From Gaeumannomyces sp. JS-464 (Eukaryota; Ascomycota; Sordariomycetes; Magnaporthales; Magnaporthaceae), in assembly GCA_002197995.1 (NCBI GenBank), contig NGZR01000005.1:2604001-2668000 (forward strand): a DNA stretch of 64,000 nucleotides, given 5' to 3'. Positions 1 through 10,411 of this stretch are shown here, one piece after another. Under the pieces are notes generated by a model. The model had not been told where the DNA came from. It did not search any database and worked only from the letters and a program-made list of their open reading frames with translations. The translations under genes were made by a program, and so were the position numbers. The number at the start of each line of letters is the position of its first letter. The first letter of the stretch is position 1.

Positions 1-281
1 TCCCGTACAGTCTGACCCTTCTTGTACTCCTGCTCCAGAGCACGCTGCAGCTCAAAGTCAAGTTGCCGCTCGCGCTTTATGCGTTGCTGCTCCATATCGC
101 GGACCACGCCCTCATGCATGGCCTTTTTTGTCGTCATGTGTCAGTTAAGAGGAGGCTGATGAAAGAGTGGAAATTGAGGTCTTACAGCTTTCTCGGCCTT
201 CTGCTGGAAGTGGACGAATATGACGGTGGTGACGGCAAAGAGCGAAGTGCCCATCAGGGTGAGCTTGGAGGCTCGAGACAT
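1..281 (-). CDS. PET117: PET117-like cytochrome c oxidase assembly factor (partial)
   Basis: Small mitochondrial protein needed for cytochrome c oxidase assembly. Exon 1 is 281-186 and starts MSRASKLTL, the typical PET117 start, followed by one hydrophobic segment (residues about 8-24). A 63-nt intron (185-123, donor GTAAGA, acceptor AAAAAAG) joins in frame to exon 2 (122 to the window edge). Exon 2 begins AMHEGVVRD and continues into a charged helix (RIKRERQLDFELQRALEQEYKK), matching the family's MHxGVxxD motif. The 3' end lies outside the window, so this is partial. It is divergently oriented from vma-10. Identity rests on these two family motifs read by eye. Confidence 0.85.
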
Positions 282-940
282 TGTTTGCCGGGGGTCCTCG
301 GCGGCTCAGGGTTGATTTGGCTGATATGCGGTGATCCGGAAAGTTTTCTCTGCCGGAAAATGAACGGTGGTCTGGGGGGCTGGACTACCTCCTCCTCCAG
401 CATGCCATTCTAGGGGAAACTAGCAGAGCTAATCGATTACGCTGGGTAGACGCGGAATGGGATTCTTAAGCACCGTTTAAATAAAAATCTCAGAATAATC
501 CTGGACGCATGATTTCGCGATGCATCAACACCGAAGCGGCCCCTTCCGAACCACGCTGCAAGGGACGCCGCTGCATTGCGTATGATGTAATCAGGTTTTC
601 TGCCTCTGGCGACCGCCTGCAGACACTCAGACGCCGCCGGGCGGCCACCGCAACACCGAATGATAAAGGCGACGGCGGGTCGGTCTTGGCGTCGGGAGTG
701 GGAGAGGTCCCCACCTTTCTCTGGAGCTCGTGGCCAGGCGGAGTTGCATGGCGCTCGACGGCCAACCTTGCAAACCGAAGCCGCTGTCCGCCAACCCAAT
801 CCAGGAGGCACGACGATTCGCCGACATTGATTTCAAGTGTTGTAAAGCTCGAGGTACATCACGCCGCCGACACCGACCGCTTGCTTTCTCCTGCCCCTTC
901 GACAGCAATCGAAACCAAAAACACCATTGTCATATCCAAC

Positions 941-1782
941 ATGGTTTGTTGTCAAACCCACACTTTCTCTCCCCTGCGATGCGCGACCAAGCAACCCCGA
1001 GCTGACACCGGCGACGAACCAATGACACACAGTCGGCTCAAAGCTCGGCAGGCATCCAGACCCTCCTCGAGGTACGCCGAATGCGCACTCTCAGAGCGCC
1101 CCGCGAATCTTCCCAGCCGCGGCTCCGCGGCGCGGTTGAAGGGAGCCCGCCGCCCTTGCGAACCGATAGCCCGCTGACACGCGCATGACGCTGGAAACAC
1201 AGGCCGAGAGGGAGGCATCCAAGATTGTCCAGAAGGGTGAGTTGCGCCAAGAGGGAGGCGTGCTCTAATTTGGGGTTGAAGGTTTCTCGAGGCCGCTTCT
1301 CCATCATAAGCCGAATCGCCAGCTAACACACTTCGCATATCTACAGCCAGGGAATGTATGTGGCCACCAACATCGACACCCCAGCCAAGCCGCAGTCGAC
1401 CGCCGCCCCTTTTCCCCAAGCTAACTAACGTGTCGCGCAGTCCGGACGAAGAGGGTGAAGGAGGCCCGTGACGAGGCGAAGAAGGAGATCGACGAGTACA
1501 GGGCCAACAAGGAGGCCGAGTTCAAGGAGTTCGAGGCCAAGGTGCGTTTCTTTGTGCTCCCATCGTAGCCGTTTACTAGAACGGCTAAGCTAACTGTCTC
1601 TTTTTCTTCGTCTACTGTAGCACACCGCAGGCAACCAACAGGCCGAGGAGGTGGCCAACAAGGAGGCCGAGGTCAAGATCAACGAGATCAAGGAGCAGGC
1701 CAAGAAGAACCAGGACAAGGTCGTCAAGGACCTCCTGACAGCCGTCTTCGAGCCGAAACCGGTCCCTCCGACTGCTGCTTAA
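941..1782 (+). CDS. vma-10: V-type proton ATPase subunit G
   Basis: Peripheral-stalk subunit of the vacuolar H+-ATPase. Six coding exons give 115 residues, the usual length: 941-943 (ATG only), 1033-1071, 1203-1236, 1347-1355, 1441-1541 and 1621-1782. The protein begins MSAQSSAGIQTLLE, continues AEREASKIVQK, then AREF (supplied by the 9-nt exon), RTKRVKEARDEAKKEI, and ends DLLTAVFEPKPVPPTAA. It is a long amphipathic helix, as expected for subunit G. Exon phases were checked and sum to 348 nt. Without the 1347-1355 microexon the conserved KAREFRTKR block would lose three residues. The first donor (ATG|GTTTGT) is non-consensus but the only one that joins to SAQSSAG. The gene converges with the CTNNBL1-like gene. 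Confidence 0.92.
1347..1355 (+). other. vma-10: 9-nt microexon of vma-10
   Basis: The nine bases sit between an acceptor (CTACAG) and a donor (GTATGT). They complete GCC-AGG-GAA-T across phase-1 junctions and give A-R-E-(F), the residues conserved in subunit G between IVQK and RTKR. Flanking introns are 110 nt (1237-1346) and 85 nt (1356-1440). Confidence 0.85.
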
Positions 1783-2185
1783 GCGAGCCGCCGCCATGTC
1801 ACGTTTTACCTTGACTCTAGTTGCGGGGAGAAGGGAAAGGCCGGAGTCGAAGGTCCTGCTCGCATTTAGGGCCACAATGCCCAGTAGAGGCTGAGAAGAG
1901 GGGGAGAAGAGTTGGGAGGCGGATGATAGCCACTGGCCTGCGCGGGCGCGCATCGACCAACGCCCCGCGGCTTGCTTTCAGCTGGATCAGATCCAACAGT
2001 GGACAAGTGCAGGGACAAGTGCAGAGGGCGCTGGCCAAGGAGGCCAGACGGTCATGCCGAGCCGACAATTTTTGTATGTCGTGGATATCTTGATTACACT
2101 GATATACATGGGGTAGATGGACCAAGAGTAAACTGCCACCCTTCGTCGTCCAACAACCAGCCCTCGTTTGCACTTTGATGGTGGT
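1783..2185. other. convergent 3' intergenic region
   Basis: About 400 bases between the stop codons of vma-10 (+) and the CTNNBL1-like gene (-). I see no coding signal, only the expected 3' UTR space for both genes. Short ORFs here lack conserved features. Confidence 0.6.
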
Positions 2186-4186
2186 CTAGTCGAGACAATC
2201 TGCAAGCGTATTTAGCATGTCGAGCATTTCCTTCCCGTCGTCTGTCGAAGTGTCGACGCCCTCAGCCTGCTCCTTCAGGCTCGCTTTTATCAAAGCCACC
2301 GTCTCGCCCCGGTCCGCCAGCAGCTCTCCAATCTTGCGGCTGGCCCCCGAGTCCTCTGCCGCCAGCCAGGCGAGGATGACGTCGAGCGTCTGCAGGCAGA
2401 ACAGCCCCGCGTCCAGCCTACGCGAGAACCAGCCGTCGACGGCGTCGTCGCGGTCCTGGTCGGCGCGCATGGCGCGGGCCTCGCGCTCGATCTCTGCGTC
2501 GACGACGGCCACGCGCGCCGCGTACTCGCGCCGCAGCGCCACCAGCCTCGCCGTCTTCTCGTAGTCCTTCTCCACAAACTTTGCCAGCGTCCGCACGCGC
2601 TCGGCCGACTCGGCGGGCAGCAGGCGCAGCATCCACGAGAAGATGGATATCAGGTGCTCGAGCGCGCGCGCGTTGTCTCCGCCGCCCGTCTTGATCTTCA
2701 TGAACAGGGTGAAGAGGGTCTTGAGGCCGCCGTACTCGACGACGCGCTCGCACACGCCCGCCTCGCGCGAGCGGCCCACGGCGTGGTCGAGCAGCCTGAG
2801 CGCCGGCGTCCGGGCCTTCCTCGCGCTCTTGCCTGACGACGACGACGACGACTGCGTCAGCACCAGGCACAGCGCGTGGCCCTCGGCCTCGACGAATTTT
2901 TGCCGGCCCAGCCCCGTGTCGTCGTCGACGATGCAGGTGAGCGCCTCGAACAGGTTCTCCATGTACTCGGCCTCGTCGCCCTTGTCTGGGTCGCGGGCGC
3001 GGTAAGGCGCCACGAGCTGCAGCAGAGCCTCGACGGCGTCGAGCTCGGCGAGGCGCGCGCGGTTGGTGGGGGCGGCCTGGGCCAGGATGGCGAGCATCTC
3101 AGCGGCGTATTGCTTATTCTGCGACACGCCTCCACCTCCGCCACCGCCTCCTTCGCCCTTTGCCGCGCGGGCGAGGAGCCAGCGCATGAGCTGGTCGTCG
3201 CGCGCGACCGTCTCGGCCGTCGAGGGCCGCGAGCACAGGTTCTCGGCCACCTCGAGGATGCGGTAGACGCCCTCGCGGTCCTCGTCGTCGCCGCCTCGTC
3301 CAGGCGGCCCAGGTTGGACACGAGCAACGGCAGCAGGTCGGCCTCGAGCATGGCGTCGACCAGGGCGGACCAGTCGGCGTCGGTGGCGCCCGCGCCGATG
3401 TCGTCGCCCGTCAGCTCGCCCACGATCTGGACCGCGGCCAGGGCGATGTCGGTGTGTCGTGCGCGAGCAGCGACACCAGGCTGGCGGCGCAGCCGAGCCG
3501 CGCGAACTCGGCGTACAGCGATGGGTGCTCGCCCAGGATGGAGAGGGCGCGGATCGCCGCGTCCAGGTCGGCCTCGCTGTCGATGAAGCGGGCCGGCTCG
3601 TCGGCGTGCCGTGCGCGCAGCTCGGCGTTGCGGTTGATCTTCTTCTCGAAGGCCAGCGCCGTGCGCCGCAGCCAGGTCGCGTCGATCTTCTCGTCGGCCA
3701 GCTCGTCGCCGCCGCCGTCGGCGCCCTCGACGTAGTCCAGCACCTCGGCCTCCTGCCTTGTGATCCCGCCGCCGAAAAAGCGCCCCTCCTCGTCGTCGCC
3801 CTCGTCGTCGTCCGGTGGTGCAGCCGGCCCGTACTCGCCGTCGTCGTCCTCTCCTTCCGGAGGAGGGGCTGGCCCGGCCTCCGTCATGTCTTCGTCCTCA
3901 TCCTCTACCTGCGCATGTCTCCCGTTGCCATTGCTGCTGAGCTTGGCCGATTTGTAGATCTCGTCTGCGTTACGGGTAGATTATAGCCTGTCAGCAACCT
4001 GGTGGCAGATGCTGTGCACAAGGATTGCAGTTATACGTACTTGGGTCTCGGACTGTGTCGAGCTTGCGCTTGTTGGGCAGACCCGAACTCTGAGCTGAGC
4101 CTGTTAGCAGAGTGAGCAGCCAGGCAAGAATCAACGAGGGTCGGGGGTGTAAAACTTGCCTTGAAGAGCTCGTCGATGCTCGTCAT
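2186..4186 (-). CDS. beta-catenin-like protein 1 (CTNNBL1) homologue, two frameshifts in the sequence
   Basis: Armadillo-type nuclear protein associated with the Prp19/CDC5L spliceosomal complex in animals. Exons are 4186-4160 (MTSIDELFK), 4089-4041 and 3964-2186. The N-terminus reads SSGLPNKRKLDTVRDPNEIYKSAKL. An acidic stretch follows, then ARM-like helices with the family phrases LRRTALAFEKKINRN, QNKQYAAEMLAILAQ and EYMENLFEALTCIVDD. Two single-base losses break the frame. One is near 3451-3458, where HDNTDIA is expected and one A is missing; the other is near 3288-3294. With both bases counted the total is 1857 nt (618 aa), close to the fungal family length. Intron 1 has a GC donor (AAG|GCAAGT). 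The housekeeping role and clean reading either side suggest assembly errors, not a pseudogene. Confidence 0.85.
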
Positions 4187-4991
4187 GCTTCTGTGGAATT
4201 GGGGGGGAATTGGCCACTGGGCTGACTGTAAATGTCTGTTAATTCCTGGTGTTGGGCAGTGCAGCGACGCCTGGCTTCGTTTGCGCAGCTATGCCGCGAT
4301 GTTCGTTGAATTTCCAAAGTTGGACGGTTCGAGCTCCACGATGCTCCGCCAGGCAACATGTGAGTGCAGATTGGGGCCCCGGTACGGTAGGTATTGCTAC
4401 GATACACTGTACGCAGTCTCGATTTCAGTTCACAATCCACCGTGCGGATACATGTCCGTGGATGGGCTAAATCGAGTCACGGTCTCCGCTCCCTGGAAAA
4501 TCAACCTCGACAGCGAAAGGGCGACAGCATGCACAAGAGACGGGATAATAAAGGCATGGCCAGTTTTCAGCAAGATTTCAGTGCTCTTGTGTATTTTTTT
4601 TCTCTTCTTTTTTGTTTTCCCCCACTAAATTGATCTTGGCGGACACCTCACATCCTTAGCCGCTGCGGTGTATGTATGCCTCGTCTTTTCGATGGCTCTT
4701 CCAACGCCTCATCTAGGTTGCCAAACTAACACGCGCAAACTAACAGGGGGCGCGGAAGCCGCATTGCGGTGACTCGAGGCGGCTGCTTCATCAGGGACAC
4801 ACCTTTGTCACTTGCACATGTATATAAATGCCCATCCTTGCTGTTCACATCTACTCAAGTATTGAAATCCTTGGCTATCCATGCTCTAACGCAACCTCTT
4901 CTCTTTTTACACTCTTTGAAGGACTCCCTAAAGCTACTTCACCTCAGCACACTTTATTCAACCACCTCTGCCCTGGAAGCAAGACTCGGAA
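4187..4991. promoter_or_regulatory. divergent promoter region, CTNNBL1-like / phosphoglycerate mutase-like
   Basis: About 800 non-coding bases between two divergent start codons. A TATATAAAT stretch lies at about 4818-4826, roughly 170 nt before the + strand start, followed by a pyrimidine-rich leader. A T-rich tract sits at 4592-4620. No conserved ORF is visible. Confidence 0.4.
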
Positions 4992-5975
4992 ATGCCGCCT
5001 AAGCTAATCTTCATCCGCCATGCCCAAGCATTGCACAACGTTGACAATAAGTGCACCCACCCGTTTGCTCCTTTCCTGTCTCTGAAACGGCCACAGCCTG
5101 CTAACGGAACCGATATACACAAGACTATGAGATCCACGATCCGGACATCACAGAACTGGGAAAAGAGCAGTCCAGGATACTATGCAAACACCTGCAGGAG
5201 ACACTGCCGGCGAAGCTGGACGTCGACCTCATCATCGTCAGCCCCATGAAGCGGTGTATACAGACCGCCCAGATAGGCCTAGGCTTTCTCATCGACCCGC
5301 CCCCTGGCGGTAAGAAGGTGCCCGTTGTAGCCCACGCCGGATGGCAAGGTACGCAGAGAGTGTCCATGAGGATCCGAGTCGTTGCCTGAATTCGACGCTG
5401 AAATCTCATCCTGCAAAAAAAAAAAAAAAAAAGAGAACTCCGCGAAGCCGTGCGACACGGGCCGTCCGCTTGAAGTACTGGCAAACGAATGTAAGCATGA
5501 GTCTTGGAACGACTACGATATTTACAAACCCGCCTCGTGTCTTCTCCCCCTCACACAAAATTAACACCACACAACCGCCGCCCCAGTCCCGTTCGTCGAC
5601 TTCTCCAAGGTCGACCCAGTATTTCCGGACAAGACCTCGCCAGCGGGCGCCCCGTACGCGCACGACAGGAGTGCCATCCTGAACCGCGGCCAGGCCTGTC
5701 TCCGGGACCTGCACTCCCGCCCGGAAAACGTCATCGCCGTGGTGTCGCACTCTGGCTTCCTGCGCGCCGGAGTGTGCGGGTGGTGGTTCTCCAACGCCGA
5801 CTATCGCATCTTCGACTTTGCCGAGCGCCCCGCCGACGCCCCGGCCGATGTGCCCTACCAGCTTGTCCAGTCCGAGTCTACCATGTCTGGCGGCCTGGGC
5901 ACCTGCTGGACCGAGCCCATCGTACTCGGACACGGCCTTCCTGAGAGGGATCCTGCTCCTGCCCAACCCAACTAG
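4992..5975 (+). CDS. histidine phosphatase (phosphoglycerate mutase) family protein
   Basis: Cytosolic histidine-phosphatase fold protein of unknown substrate. Exons are 4992-5050, 5124-5348, 5434-5490 and 5587-5975. The start MPPKLIFIRHAQALHN carries the catalytic RHG-type motif as RHA. IIVSPMKRCIQTA holds the conserved arginine, and ENVIAVVSHSGFLR holds the second catalytic histidine. GWWFSNADYRIFDF follows, and the C-terminus is short. The exon 1/2 junction has one base too many for the expected NVDNNYEIHDPDIT; the exons total 730 nt where 729 (242 aa) is expected. I read this as an assembly error near 5047-5050 or 5124. Intron 2 has a run of 18 A immediately before its acceptor, an unusual context. 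All other junctions are phase-consistent. Confidence 0.82.
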
Positions 5976-6897
5976 GCCTAACTAGCGGGTCTTTTCTGCT
6001 TGCTTTGTAGTGTTCTTTTTACTCTCCCTTCGGCATTCCTGAAACGAGTATCCCTTTGGGCTTAAAATAGACATCTCCCGAGTAGACATAGAATGGATAG
6101 ATACAGGCGCCCAGTTTCGTTGGACACACAATTTTATGATGTCGCTGGCATTATCAGAGATCAGTTGCCGTTAAAATCTAATAGAATGTAAGCACAGCTA
6201 TCAGACTAGAAGATGGGCTTCGAGTGCTATTGGGGCTTGCGCCCGGGATAAAAATGTCTTGAGCTTAAACAATCACCACGACCCACAGGAGCGGAAGCTC
6301 AGGGTCGAGACGTCAGAGGGCTCATAGTGCGTTCGATCTTGGACTCGCGCAGTAAGGCTGTTTGCAGACTGAAGGCTGTAACGCCCCTTGTCAGAATAGC
6401 GGTCCTCTGTGCTTGCACAATAAGCGGAGAGCTTGGTTTGCATCATCGCTGCTCTCACACCGAGAGCGACAACGGTCGCCCGTCACGCGAACCGACCTCT
6501 CTCCCAGGTCGACGGAGTCACTCCACGAAAGGATTCGACCCGGGTCATGGCAAGGTTGTTTTTTTTTGGTATCAGCAGATGAGAGGGACAAGGAAGGCTA
6601 TCCCACAGCACAGAGCAAATCCACACCAAACGCCGAGGTTTTTTGGAGTAAACCAGAATGCGTCGTGATGTGACTGTGCAAGACCTCCCATGAAGAAAAA
6701 ATGATTTTAGTGCTCCTGTGCTGTGTCTTCCATCGTCCATGAAGGTGTGAAAAAATCCGAACCAAGACAAGCATTCCTTGACGCCCGCCACCATGGATCC
6801 GTCTTGTGAGTCCCTCCCGGCACTCCCCACGCAGCGTTGAACAAAAAAGAATTTCCACCCCATCATCATCATAAACCCCCTAGGCGAAGCCCCGTTC
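5976..6897. other. convergent 3' intergenic region
   Basis: About 920 bases between the stops of the phosphoglycerate-mutase-family gene (+) and cpc-2 (-). Expected to hold both 3' UTRs. Several short ORFs overlap here in different frames without recognisable motifs. I see no RNA gene. Confidence 0.55.
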
Positions 6898-8424
6898 TTA
6901 CGCCCTCGACATGACACCCCAGGCACGGATGATGTTGTCGGTGTAACCGGCAAACAGGGTCTGGCCATCGGCGCTCCAGGCGAGCGAGACGCACTCGGGC
7001 TCGCGGCTCTTCTTGCCGACGGCGGCGAACTCGGGCTTGAGCTCGTCGACCTTGCTCTTCTTCTCGAGGTCGAAGATGATGATGCTCGAGGCGGTGGCAG
7101 CGCACAGCCAGTAGCGGTTGGGGGAGAAGACAAGGGCGTGGATCTCGTCGTTGGCGTTCAGGGAGTAGAGGTGCTTGGACTCGTTCAGATCCCACAGCAT
7201 GGTAGTGCCGTCCTTGCCACCCGAGGCGCACAGGGAGCCGTCAGGGGAGATCGTGACGGTGTTGATGTAGCCAGTGTGGCCGATGTGGTCGGTCTGCAGC
7301 TTGCAGGAAGAGAGCTCCCAGACCTGTATCCCCCTAGTTAGCACGCTGACTACGCACAGCGAAGAATCAGGATTGAGTGAGGAGGGGGGGAAAATAATTG
7401 GTCGGGAAGGTCCATCAGTGCAGTGGTGATAGAAATGGTCTCATTGCCCGCAAGGAGCTCTGAAGTAGCAAATACTTATAGGTTGCAAAGCATCATATGG
7501 AACCGGGGTTGGTTGGGGTTGGAAAGGGCCAGCATGGGCCAAGGGAAATGCAAGAACGTACCTTAACCAGCTTGTCCCAGCCCGACGATACGATGACGGG
7601 GTTCTGGGGGTTGGGCGAGAAGCGCACGCAGGACACCCACTCGGAGTGGCCCTTCTCGGTGATGGTGTACTTGCAGTCGCCCAGGGTGTTCCACAGCTTG
7701 ATCGACTTGTCGCGCGAGCCCGAAACGATCTGCCTGTTATCGGCAGAGAAAGAGACGGACAGGACGTCGTTGGTGTGGCCGACGAAGCGGCGGGTGGTGG
7801 TGCCGGTGGCGAGCTCCCACAGGCGCAGGGTCTTGTCCCACGAGGCCGACAGAGCGTAGGCGCCGTCCGACGAGATAACCTAGAACCGGCCACCTCAGCA
7901 TCAGCCCAAGCTCCCCAGGTCCTGCCAAAGCCCGCTCCACTCAAATTTTCGACACCTACGAGGGGCTGCCGATGGATGGGGTAAAATCGCGTCGGGAGAA
8001 CGTACGCAGTCGGAGACGATGTGCGAGTGGCCGTGGAGCGATCTCTTGGGGTAACCGTACGAGGTCTCGTCGCGGGTCAGGTTCCAGATAATGAGCGTCT
8101 TGTCGCGGCTACCGGACAGGAGCATGTTGGGGCTAAATCGAAGCTGGTGAGCGGATTGTCCACAAGGTTTCCAAAAGCCGTTGGGTTGGGGGAAGCGTAC
8201 TTCTCCATAGAGGTAGCCAGGCTGGTGACCCAGCCATTCTACACAAGACAGAAGAAGGAAAAAAGTCAGCTCATGGTCCAGAGACGGAGCGCCGCAGCAG
8301 CCTCCACGGGCGCGCGGGCGCGCAGAGGAGGGGCATCTTCGAGCATGCCTCGCTCGCTCCCGAGCACAAAGGGTGGACGTACGTGGCCCTCGAGGGTGCC
8401 CTTAAGGATCAGCTGCTCCGCCAT
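6898..8424 (-). CDS. cpc-2: guanine nucleotide-binding protein beta-like, RACK1/Cpc2
   Basis: Seven-bladed WD40 scaffold on the 40S ribosomal subunit head; in fungi it takes part in cross-pathway amino-acid control and signalling. Exons are 8424-8383, 8238-8201, 8132-8006, 7879-7562 and 7323-6898, totalling 951 nt (316 aa), the standard length. WD repeats are evident: [66 protein letters not shown] and [13 protein letters not shown]. The N-terminus [23 protein letters not shown] and ribosome-contact residues SRDK are intact. No frame correction is needed. Intron 4 (7324-7561, 238 nt) is the longest and hosts a U24-type snoRNA, as in the budding yeast orthologue ASC1. Confidence 0.96.
7409..7504 (-). 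ncRNA. C/D box snoRNA, U24 (snR24) type, inside cpc-2 intron 4
   Basis: On the minus strand a C box (ATGATGC, 7490-7496, one mismatch to RUGAUGA) and a D box (CTGA, 7415-7418) are framed by a terminal stem: GGTTCCA pairs with TGGACC, one bulged U. Just upstream of a degenerate D' box (TTCA) lies AAGTATTTGCTAC (7465-7477). Its last ten bases are complementary to the 25S rRNA segment GTAGCAAATA, the target of yeast U24 (Cm1437), and the fifth base from D' pairs with that C. Known: yeast snR24 lies in the intron of ASC1, the cpc-2 orthologue. The rRNA segment is recalled from general knowledge, not aligned. The second U24 guide (Am1449/Gm1450) is not clear here. Confidence 0.75.
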
Positions 8425-9219
8425 ATTTGCAAGATAGCAGTGTGAGGAATAGGAGAGGAGGCCGAGAGGTCAATTGGGTTGGAGACGGAGATGAAATGAG
8501 GCTCTCTCGCCAAAGGTCGTTAAAAATTCCCAGCGAAAATCCCAGGCAAGCGAGATTCCTCGTAAAAATTGTGCGTTTTCGGTCTTAGGGTCTGCGGCAA
8601 AAGCTGAAGTTTGGTGGTGGGGGCGGGCGGGCCAATCATCTGTGCGCGCTCCCTCCCCTTGCAAGCAGTGCCCCACTCAACACCGTGCTGATGTCTTGCG
8701 TTGTGTTCCGCCAGCGGGCAGGTGGGAGCTTTGCTGGCGACGAAAATTAGATCCGCCCGAGGCCGACATCCTCAGCCGTGCCAGCCCGCTGTTCATCTCC
8801 AATGGCTGTCTAGATCATCGCGGACCGAAGGAATTCTCGTGCATGGGAGGTCCACTTCTTGGCGGCAACCTCCTGAGGCGTTGGCGGTCGGGGAGCTGGT
8901 CGAACGGCACGTGCGAGATGAGCCTCTATTATTCCATAGGTATTCTCGGGTATCGAATTCGAAGGCACGCCGTCATGCCATGATATTTGAGATAAAATTA
9001 CATTGTAAAAAAGAAAGCCAAAGGTAAGGGATTCCCGTGATAGTACCAAGCACCAAAAAGCACGCCCAACTCCGCGCAAAATGCCGTGATATCTGGTTTA
9101 TGACGCCGCGCGTGCCCCCAGGAGTAAAGGAAATGGAAGAAGACGAGAATGGAAATGCCATCCCGACGAGCGAACCTGCCATATACGCCGAGAACGGGCT
9201 CTGAGGATGAGAGAAGGGC
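8425..9219. promoter_or_regulatory. cpc-2 upstream region and TAF8 3' region
   Basis: About 800 non-coding bases between the start of cpc-2 and the stop of TAF8, both on the minus strand. It should contain the strong cpc-2 promoter. I found no clear TATA element and no conserved ORF. Confidence 0.45.
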
Positions 9220-10411
9220 TCATTTCCCCGTCGCAACCTCGCCATGTACCCGCTTGCCGGAGCGCGAGACTTCCTGGCGGTGGTGAGACCTCTGTGCGTT
9301 GACGATCATGCTGTGGTCCGCGATTTCGCTCCTCGCGCTGCTGCTTGTGCCAAGAGGCTTGCTGGCGCCGGCACCGAAGCTGAGGCCGAGGAGGCCGCCC
9401 TTCCCGTTGGCCTTGGCCCCTGCGCCCTCCTCGACCATCTCGCGCATCGCCTCCTCCCAAAAGTCGTACCTGCGACGGCTGTGGTTCCCGCGCTGGGCAG
9501 CGAGGCGCGCCTCTTTGAGCGTGTTGATCTTGCTGGCGCGTACGACCCGACGCAGCGCCTCCTCGGCCTGTTTGGACTCGCGCGCCGACGCCTCCCGCAC
9601 ACGCCGGGGGTCTCTCATCGCGCCCAACAAGGCCGCCTCCTCCGCTGCGGCCGCGGCCGCGTCGTGTTCGATCCCGACAACGGGGGTGCCGTCATCGCTC
9701 CACTTGAGCCCCGTGCCCTGCACCGTCACCTCGTCCACGTCCTGCGGCGTCGCCTTGTAGGTGTGGATGCTGGGGAAGTCCGGAAACGACTTGGGGATGT
9801 AGACCTTGGCCTCCTTCTCCGCCCGGCCGCTCAGTTCCTCCCCCAGCAGCGGCAGACCCTTCTGGTGCGTGTCGACGAGCCCCGCGGGGTTGCGTAGGTC
9901 GGCGCTATCCTCGGCTTAGGTATCGGCGGCTTAAGATGCGGTCGGAGAAGCGCGGTGCCCAGATTCATGCGTTTTAGGCCTATGTCGTAGTCGGTCGGGA
10001 TGGGCTGCGCCCGTCGGGCGGCCGAGGCGAAAAGCATGACCTCGCCGCTGAACATGAGCATGTCTGGTTTGGAGCGCCACATAGATTAGCACACGAACGC
10101 TTCCCACGCCGGCTTGGTGTTGCCTTGGAGCACAACCCCTCACATTCTTCTGTCATCTCCGTCAGGCGCTCCAATGCTGGGCCCGAGGTCGAGTCGAAGC
10201 CAACATGTTTTAATATCAGCGCGATGCTGCGTCGCAGCCCACTCCGGGCCTGCTCTTCCATGCTCGTGAGCTCGAACATGGGCTGCGCATCTGTTTTCTT
10301 AGGCTCGGGGGCGGCAACGATGGTGAGAGACGAATCCGTTCGAGTCCGCTTGGCCGTGGGGAGTTCATCTTCTCCATAGGGGGAGAGTCGCTTCAGTGGC
10401 CCGGAAGCCAT
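9220..10411 (-). CDS. transcription initiation factor TFIID subunit 8 (TAF8), one frameshift
   Basis: Histone-fold subunit of TFIID. Exons are 10411-10144 and 10063-9220 with an 80-nt intron (donor GTGAGG). The protein starts MASGPLKRLSPYGEDELPTAKRTRTD. The bromodomain-associated histone fold runs through LRRSIALILKHVGFDSTSG and MLMFSGEVMLFASAARRAQPIPTDYD. The TAF8 C-terminal block SFPDFPSIHTYKATPQ comes next, then a basic, alanine-rich tail ending EVATGK. At about 9909-9914 one base is missing (CCGGAG expected, CCGAG seen); with it the gene is 1113 nt (370 aa). The overlapping long + strand ORF is a shadow. Its start faces that of the LRR-kinase across about 800 bases. Confidence 0.82.

Noticed and set aside
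9244..9897. 217-codon + strand ORF
   Set aside because: Exact antisense of TAF8 exon 2, whose minus-strand reading has clear family motifs.
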